Shown here: positions 31,399-35,707 of the stretch, piece by piece
How positions within the stretch are numbered: the first letter of the stretch is position 1
Layout: every line of letters starts with the position of its first letter
Origin: Clostridium sp. 1001271st1 H5
GTDB lineage: Bacteria; Bacillota; Clostridia; Lachnospirales; Lachnospiraceae
NCBI RefSeq assembly: GCF_005845215.1
Contig: NZ_SPHO01000035.1
Coordinates: forward strand, 1-35,707
Length of the DNA: 35,707 nt
Direction of reading: 5' to 3'
Program-made: the position numbers and the translations under genes
The notes under the pieces: generated by a model
Databases searched by the model: none
Seen by the model: only the letters and a program-made list of their open reading frames with translations
Told to the model about the DNA's origin: nothing

Positions 31399-32232
31399 TT
31401 AAACGATTCCAATAACCGAAAGCACCACAACACCAATGATAGTTCCGTACACCAGCCATGTCGATGCCACCTTTTTATATTTTATTAAGTAGTACAAAAA
31501 AAATGTGTACAGCAGGCTGAGCAGGTTTGGAAAGATGCTGTTTATCATATCAAGCAGCTTGGTTTCCACGCCATTTGCTTCAAATTTAATTCCCAATGTC
31601 ACACCACACCGCTGAGCAGACAGACAGCCGACAATTAGAATACCAAACATAGCTACTGCTTGAGTCAGATGGGATAATGAGTTCTTAGAAATGACTTCAA
31701 AAGATTTCTTTCCCAGCTGATAACCTTTATTGAATAAAATGTAGCTGTATGGTACTAATATGCCTGCAATAGCCACCAAATAAAACAAGGGACCTGCAAC
31801 ATTTCCGCTATCTCCACACAAGGACAGAGCAATAGTAATCAGAATAGGGATTAGTGTTGCCTGAATAAGACTGTCGCCAATTCCAGCTATCGGCCCTTGA
31901 AGCCCTACCTTTAAACTACGGATAGTCTCCATATCCACATCTCTTTTTAGTACCCGTCGTTCTTCCAGTCCTAAAATCATTCCAAACAGCAGGGATCCTG
32001 TAGCGCCTTCTGTGTTATAAAAGTCAAAATGCCTGGCCATGCTTTCCTTATATTCGTCCTCACTGCAATACTTCTTAAAAAAAGGCTTTAGCCACCACGG
32101 CCAACTTTTTCCCATATAGTAAACATAGTCAAATCCTGGTGCATTATATTGAATGTAACGGCGCCATAACTTATTGCGGTCTTTTTTAGTCAATAATTCC
32201 ATTCTATCTTCCTGTTTCATTTCTACTGCCAT
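31399..32232 (-). CDS. PTS mannose-family EIID membrane subunit
   Basis: 277 residues. The EIID family signature GLQGPIAGIGDSLIQATLIP is at about 109-128. An N-terminal cytosolic part (DRNKLWRRYIQYNAPGFDY) precedes FFKKYCSEDEYKESMARHFDFYNTE, and several membrane segments follow. With EIIC it forms the sugar channel of mannose/fructose/sorbose-type PTS permeases. The ATG follows GGAGG by 10 bases and lies 2 bases after the EIIC stop. Confidence 0.94.
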   Translation of the reverse strand: MAVEMKQEDRMELLTKKDRNKLWRRYIQYNAPGFDYVYYMGKSWPWWLKPFFKKYCSEDEYKESMARHFDFYNTEGATGSLLFGMILGLEERRVLKRDVDMETIRSLKVGLQGPIAGIGDSLIQATLIPILITIALSLCGDSGNVAGPLFYLVAIAGILVPYSYILFNKGYQLGKKSFEVISKNSLSHLTQAVAMFGILIVGCLSAQRCGVTLGIKFEANGVETKLLDMINSIFPNLLSLLYTFFLYYLIKYKKVASTWLVYGTIIGVVVLSVIGIV

Positions 32233-32234
32233 AA

Positions 32235-33035
32235 TCAGATTACCTCCTCATCCTCATCGAATTCTTCAGCCTTAGCAATATGCTTTTGTTTGTCTCCAGT
32301 TCTATAATAGAGATATGCAAATACCAATGCAAACAAAAGGATAGACGTGGAATTCAATCCTAAATACCCATAACAGGCGAACCCTAACGCAAAAATCACC
32401 AGGCCCCAGACATCATTTGCCAAGAATACCAATAAGGTAGCCATTCCGATACAAGGCAGAAAAGCCCCTACTGAATTAAAGGCAGTTACCATTCTGGCAG
32501 GAAGCATGCTATAAAGATTCTCCACAACGCCAGCTCCATAATACAGTAAAACAAAGGATGTAAGACCTCTAGTAATAAAATAGATGATGGTAGGAATTCC
32601 AAGGTAACCCCAAAATATCTTCTTATCGTTTCCTTCCTCACATCCTTTTCTCATCAAACTACCACAACCAGTAAGAAAGGCTGTTCTGGAAAATATCTCC
32701 AAGGCATTAAACAATGTTCCCAATGCTGTTGCCAATGTTATAGCTGCAGCAGTATCTATATCAGTCAAAATCGCCAAAGCAACACACGGAAAGGAAATAA
32801 TTCCCAAGTCGATAGACGAAACTCCTCCCACATTAAAGTAGCCAATATAAACCAGCTGCATAGCTGCTCCCACAGCAACACCTGTGGATATGTCACCAAG
32901 AATAATACCGCACAGGAGCCCTCCTATAAAAGGCCTTTGCATAATATACTTGGCGAGCCATCCCCCCCACGGAGCAGTTCCGCTTGCAGAAAATACGGTT
33001 AACATTGCTATTAATCCACATTGTAAAGCTAACAT
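32235..33035 (-). CDS. PTS mannose-family EIIC membrane subunit
   Basis: 266 residues, hydrophobic throughout. It has the EIIC blocks GGLLCGIILGDISTGVAVGAAMQLVYIG and NVGGVSSIDLGI in the first half and FNSVGAFLPCIGMATLLVF in the second. The acidic tail (KAEEFDEDEEVI) is cytosolic. It starts 27 bases after EIIB behind GGAGAGGG. It transports an unidentified sugar together with EIID, with phosphate supplied by EIIB. Confidence 0.94.
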   Translation of the reverse strand: MLALQCGLIAMLTVFSASGTAPWGGWLAKYIMQRPFIGGLLCGIILGDISTGVAVGAAMQLVYIGYFNVGGVSSIDLGIISFPCVALAILTDIDTAAAITLATALGTLFNALEIFSRTAFLTGCGSLMRKGCEEGNDKKIFWGYLGIPTIIYFITRGLTSFVLLYYGAGVVENLYSMLPARMVTAFNSVGAFLPCIGMATLLVFLANDVWGLVIFALGFACYGYLGLNSTSILLFALVFAYLYYRTGDKQKHIAKAEEFDEDEEVI

Positions 33036-33062
33036 AAGTACCCTCTCCTTTTACATTTGTTT

Positions 33063-33542
33063 TCATTTGTTTCGTATTTCCTGCCAGGGAATGTTTTCCA
33101 ACTTACAGCTGGGATCCATTACCACTTCCACTCCCTGCGCCACCAAGAAATCCATAGCAACCATCTCTTCTTCAGTAAGGCCCACACCCTGCATGATGCT
33201 TACTGAGTTCTCCCGATTAAATTGTTGCCCACACGTTACCGGAAGTTTAAAGCGGTACCCTTTACGAACCAGACTCGCAGTTGTCAACGGATTTCTAAGA
33301 ATCACAAAATAATTCCTTTCTGAGTCCTCCGCTTTCTTAAGTTGTTCAATTCCTTTCTCTTCGTCAAAAAAGTACGTTTTAACAGAAGCTGGCGCTGCTG
33401 CTGCAAACACCTTTTTCATCACTGAATCTCTGGCTAAAATTTCATCAATTACGATGATTCCATCACATTTGTAATGATTCTGCAATACAGTGGTGGTTTG
33501 CCCATGGATTAGCTTGGCCTCCATTCTACAGTAGCTAATCAT
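33063..33542 (-). CDS. PTS mannose-family EIIB subunit
   Basis: 159 residues; first gene of the minus-strand PTS operon. It has the phospho-accepting His13 in CRMEAKLIHGQTTTVL, the EIIB signature (HGQ) of the mannose/sorbose family. It receives phosphate from EIIA and passes it to the sugar during uptake. The start follows AAAGGAGG. The protein is strikingly similar to the N-terminal 155 residues of the divergent EIIB-IclR fusion, including the unusual CGQQ segment and the IMQG block, so the two are recent paralogues. EIIA is not in this operon but on the other side of the intergenic region. Confidence 0.93.
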   Translation of the reverse strand: MISYCRMEAKLIHGQTTTVLQNHYKCDGIIVIDEILARDSVMKKVFAAAAPASVKTYFFDEEKGIEQLKKAEDSERNYFVILRNPLTTASLVRKGYRFKLPVTCGQQFNRENSVSIMQGVGLTEEEMVAMDFLVAQGVEVVMDPSCKLENIPWQEIRNK

Positions 33543-33577
33543 AAATATCCTCCTTTATCATAAAAGTTTATTTGTCC

Positions 33578-33625
33578 ATTATCATTATACTTTACATTCT
33601 TAAGCTCTTATTGTATAATGATAAT
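33578..33625. promoter_or_regulatory. Inverted repeat in the PTS leader
   Basis: A perfect 13-base inverted repeat, ATTATCATTATAC (33578-33590) and GTATAATGATAAT (33613-33625), 22 bases apart, in the leader between the promoter and EIIB. A third similar copy, TATTATGATAAT, lies near 33762-33773. It may be a paired operator or an RNA stem. Confidence 0.5.
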
Positions 33626-33648
33626 AGTTTTCTTACCATATAAGAATA

Positions 33649-33676
33649 ATACTACCACTATTTGATTTAATGTCAA
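33649..33676 (-). promoter_or_regulatory. Promoter of the PTS EIIB operon
   Basis: On minus, TTGACA (33671-33676), 16 bases and TAGTAT (33649-33654), giving a leader of roughly 100 bases. Confidence 0.55.
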
Positions 33677-33787
33677 TAGTTTTGGCACTATTTATTAAAA
33701 TTCATAGTTTCCAGCCCGTTAATTATACATATTTTTGTGTCAGTTTGTTATTTTCTTATATTATGATAATTTTTTATCTGATAGTAT

Positions 33788-33826
33788 TTGAAATCAATTG
33801 AATTTCAACTGGAAAATACGTATAAT
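33788..33826 (+). promoter_or_regulatory. Promoter and candidate operator of the EIIB-IclR gene
   Basis: TTGAAT (33798-33803), 17 bases and TATAAT (33821-33826). A dyad TTGAAAT / ATTTCAA (33788-33794 and 33802-33808) with a 7-base spacer overlaps the -35 box. IclR-family operators are often of this TGAAAT..ATTTCA type, so autorepression is likely. Inference from pattern. Confidence 0.6.
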
Positions 33827-33874
33827 AGAAGCAATACCATATATAATGTTGGAATAACCAGGAGATTATATTCA

Positions 33875-35119
33875 ATGATAACATATTGCAGAATTGAAGA
33901 TAAAATAATACACGGACAAACTACCACTGTGTTACGCAAGCATTACCACTTTGATGGTATTATCGTTATTAATGATGAGATTGCCTCTGACCTGTCCCTA
34001 AGAAAAATTTATATAGCTACAGTACCAGATATTAAAATCTACTTTTTTACTCTGACAAAGGGAATCGGACAACTTAGAAAGGCTGACGCTTCCACATTGA
34101 GGTACCTGGTAATATTTAAAGATCCTGTTTCTGTAGCTGCTATAATTAAAAAAGGATACCACTTTACAGTAGCCGTAACCTGCGGTCAGCAAATGGAACA
34201 GCAAGATTCACTGCCAATCATGCAGGGGCTGAGTCTCTCACAGAAACAGGTGGACGCATTACGTTTCATTGCCGGCGCAGGGGTTGATTTGAGATTTGAT
34301 CCCGATTGTACTAACGACAATATTTCCTGGAAAACCTTTGAAAAATATGTGGAGAATGCTCAGACAAAGGCTGCAAAGGGAAGTCCAGGCAGCAAGAATA
34401 CCAGCCTTAATAAGACATTTTCTATTCTGGATTGTTTTCTTTCTGAAGAATGTAAGGAAATGTCTCCCGCCCAGATACAGGCAGCAACAGGCATTCCTGT
34501 GTCGACCTGCTACAGGCTGATTGAATTTCTTGAACAAAATGGATATCTGCAAAAAAACAAACGCAACAAAAAATATTCCCTTGGATGGAAGTTCATGCTT
34601 CTATCATCAAATGCCGGCACCATACATCTACCTGCATTTGATGATATTGTCCCTCTGTACATACGCAACGTCAGAGACAAGCTCAACGAATCAACTGCTC
34701 TTTTTATCCAAATTGGATTCAAAGTCAAATGTATCTGCTGTGAGGAAAGTCACCATACAATTCAGGCCCGTTTTAAAAATCAACAGATAAGTGATTTGAC
34801 GTTTGACACTACAGGGTGTGTATTTTTGTCCTATCTCTCACCGGAGCAGAGGGAGGCTTATATGAATCTGACAGAAAGGGAAGTCGAAGAACTTCGCTGT
34901 GTTTTAGATACCGGCTACTGTATTCACTATAACTCTGATTTAGAAGGTACATCCGCGGTATCTGTACCAGTAATGTTGTCTCAGGACAATATGATTGCTG
35001 TACTTACTGTAAAAGGGCCTGCCTTTCGTTTTAATGAAACAATGGGGCCTTCAGAGATTGCAGAACTTATCAAAACTGCAAAAGAAATATCTGATAACTA
35101 TTCAAATTCTATTTTATAA
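33875..35119 (+). CDS. Fusion regulator: PTS EIIB domain + IclR-family transcription factor
   Basis: 414 residues. Residues 1-155 are a full mannose-family EIIB domain with His13 in CRIEDKIIHGQTTTVL; 16 of the first 20 residues equal those of the stand-alone EIIB. A polar linker (AQTKAAKGSPGSKNTS, 162-177) follows. The IclR winged HTH is at about 178-240 (NKTFSILDCF; MSPAQIQAATGIPVSTCYRL; NGYLQKNKRNKKYSLG) and the IclR effector domain at about 250-414. The ATG at 33875 follows CAGGAG; 29 upstream codons cover the promoter and were rejected. EIIA is encoded 16 bases downstream. A phosphorylated or free EIIB domain could thus report PTS flux directly to the DNA-binding part. BglG- and LevR-type regulators also carry PTS domains, but with PRDs, and I know of no such IclR form. 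Confidence 0.92.
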   Translation: MITYCRIEDKIIHGQTTTVLRKHYHFDGIIVINDEIASDLSLRKIYIATVPDIKIYFFTLTKGIGQLRKADASTLRYLVIFKDPVSVAAIIKKGYHFTVAVTCGQQMEQQDSLPIMQGLSLSQKQVDALRFIAGAGVDLRFDPDCTNDNISWKTFEKYVENAQTKAAKGSPGSKNTSLNKTFSILDCFLSEECKEMSPAQIQAATGIPVSTCYRLIEFLEQNGYLQKNKRNKKYSLGWKFMLLSSNAGTIHLPAFDDIVPLYIRNVRDKLNESTALFIQIGFKVKCICCEESHHTIQARFKNQQISDLTFDTTGCVFLSYLSPEQREAYMNLTEREVEELRCVLDTGYCIHYNSDLEGTSAVSVPVMLSQDNMIAVLTVKGPAFRFNETMGPSEIAELIKTAKEISDNYSNSIL

Positions 35120-35135
35120 TATTGGAGTGTTAATC

Positions 35136-35552
35136 ATGAAAGGAATTTTATTAATTAGCCATTTTGATTTGGCTTCTGGAACATTAAACGCTGCGAAACT
35201 AATTTTTGGGGACCAATTATCCCAGATAGAAGCAATAGGGTTATCCATGCAAGATAATGCAGAAAATTTTACCAACCGGCTCAAAGTAGCGTTGGCACGA
35301 TTGGATACCGGAGATGGGGTAATTATACTAGCTGATTTGTTAGGCGGTACCCCCTGTAATTGTGCTGCCCCGCTAATAGGCGGAAAAATACGTATGCTTA
35401 CCGGATTAAATCTGCCACTACTGCTGGAAGTCCTCTGTGAAAGACAGACCAGCGATTTTGAAAACATAGGAAATTTACTTGACAGGGTAAGAAGAAGTAT
35501 ACAAGAATATAGTACTAATGAGCCAGATACAGAATATAACGAAATTATATAA
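35136..35552 (+). CDS. PTS mannose-family EIIA subunit
   Basis: 138 residues. His9 (LLISHFDLASG) is the residue phosphorylated by HPr in this family, and ADLLGGTPCN matches the conserved DLxGGTPxN loop. The ATG follows TTGGAGTG; the longer reading frame upstream overlaps the fusion gene and was rejected. It is co-transcribed with the EIIB-IclR regulator instead of with EIIB, EIIC and EIID. It would supply phosphate both to the transporter's EIIB and, if that domain is functional, to the regulator. Confidence 0.93.
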   Translation: MKGILLISHFDLASGTLNAAKLIFGDQLSQIEAIGLSMQDNAENFTNRLKVALARLDTGDGVIILADLLGGTPCNCAAPLIGGKIRMLTGLNLPLLLEVLCERQTSDFENIGNLLDRVRRSIQEYSTNEPDTEYNEII

Positions 35553-35553
35553 T

Positions 35554-35646
35554 ATGTTCGAGCAAAAGCAAGTATCCCGATATATCCATGAATTAGAAAA
35601 GCGGGGTTACCTTGTAGCGCAAGAGTGTGTGAAGAAAAGTCTGTAA
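35554..35646 (+). pseudogene. Short HTH-like peptide, possible MarR-family remnant
   Basis: A 30-codon ORF beginning 2 bases after EIIA and reading KQVSRYIHELEKRGYLVAQE. The sequence resembles the recognition helix and wing of MarR regulators (xxVSRYIxxLExxGYL). There is no ribosome binding site, no N-terminal dimer domain and an early stop, so it is probably a fragment. The last 60 bases of the window show nothing further that I can name. Confidence 0.35.
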
Positions 35647-35707
35647 AAGCTGATCTTCTATGATAATAACTGGGCTGAAAGTTCTTTCTTGGACCTTCAG
35701 TCCTTGT

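Noticed and set aside
33788..33874. 29-codon N-terminal extension of the EIIB-IclR fusion
   Set aside because: It overlaps the promoter; the internal ATG has CAGGAG and aligns exactly with the start of the stand-alone EIIB.
34499..34510. A further GTCGAC core inside the EIIB-IclR gene
   Set aside because: Flanks do not match the ATTGT...ACAWT operator, and it is in coding sequence away from any promoter.
1..35707. CRISPR array, tRNA, rRNA or riboswitch
   Set aside because: No regularly spaced direct repeats, no cloverleaf-like sequence with CCA context and no recognisable riboswitch core were seen on reading the intergenic stretches.

Overview
The window looks like an accessory region of a strict anaerobe of the Clostridia, most likely a gut Lachnospiraceae of the Enterocloster/Lachnoclostridium type. 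Reasons: strong GGAGG ribosome binding sites, ferredoxin-linked 2-oxoacid oxidation, ESS-type glutamate carriers, a class I glutamate dehydrogenase resembling (from memory) the Clostridium symbiosum enzyme, a four-subunit mannose-family PTS, and many GntR, LysR and IclR regulators. No RNA gene, CRISPR array or intact insertion sequence is visible.

Layout. (1) 1-1440: the edge of another element, with the first 37 codons of a sigma-like protein of the kind carried by conjugative elements, a small Cys-rich protein, a terminator and decayed sequence. (2) 1453-8808: a LysR regulator, convergent with an operon on the minus strand: ferredoxin, 2-oxoacid:ferredoxin oxidoreductase alpha/beta/gamma, succinyl-CoA ligase beta/alpha and an aspartate:alanine-exchanger-type carrier. 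This part looks GC-richer by eye than the rest. A rotted amidohydrolase lies at its far end. (3) 8936-9351: a probable IS91-type transposase scrap and a nested inverted repeat. (4) 9346-15952: one minus-strand run of aconitase X large and small subunits, three RraA-family proteins, a MATE exporter and a SLC13-type carrier. (5) 16199-18966: two GntR/FCD regulators and a second exchanger-type carrier. (6) 19092-24639: two GltS-type carriers around a class I aminotransferase, then two tandem esterases. (7) 24931-27332: a divergent LysR regulator, then glutamate dehydrogenase. (8) 27470-27572: a remnant of a second succinyl-CoA ligase beta gene. (9) 27695-35552: a PTS locus. EIIB, EIIC, EIID, a phosphomannose-isomerase-like protein, an HD hydrolase, a phosphotriesterase-like hydrolase and a mannitol-dehydrogenase-like protein are on minus. 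A PTS EIIB-IclR fusion regulator and EIIA are divergent, on plus.

How it may work. Regions 4, 6 and the LysR gene of 7 are tied together by one operator. The 12-base site ATTGTCGACAWT occurs three times outside genes, each exactly 10 bases downstream of the -10 box of a good sigma-A promoter. These promoters serve the acnX operon, the gltS-aminotransferase operon and the lysR gene. The regulon suggests uptake of a glutamate-like amino acid, transamination, (de)hydration by aconitase X, and retro-aldol or decarboxylation chemistry by RraA proteins. Glutamate dehydrogenase would recycle the amino group. Region 2 would turn 2-oxoglutarate into succinate with reduced ferredoxin and one ATP or GTP. 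The substrate is not known; 4-methyleneglutamate is offered as a hypothesis.

The two most original elements are the EIIB-IclR fusion, a transcription factor that appears to have captured a copy of its own PTS EIIB subunit with the phospho-accepting histidine intact, and the three-promoter regulon around aconitase X and the RraA trio.
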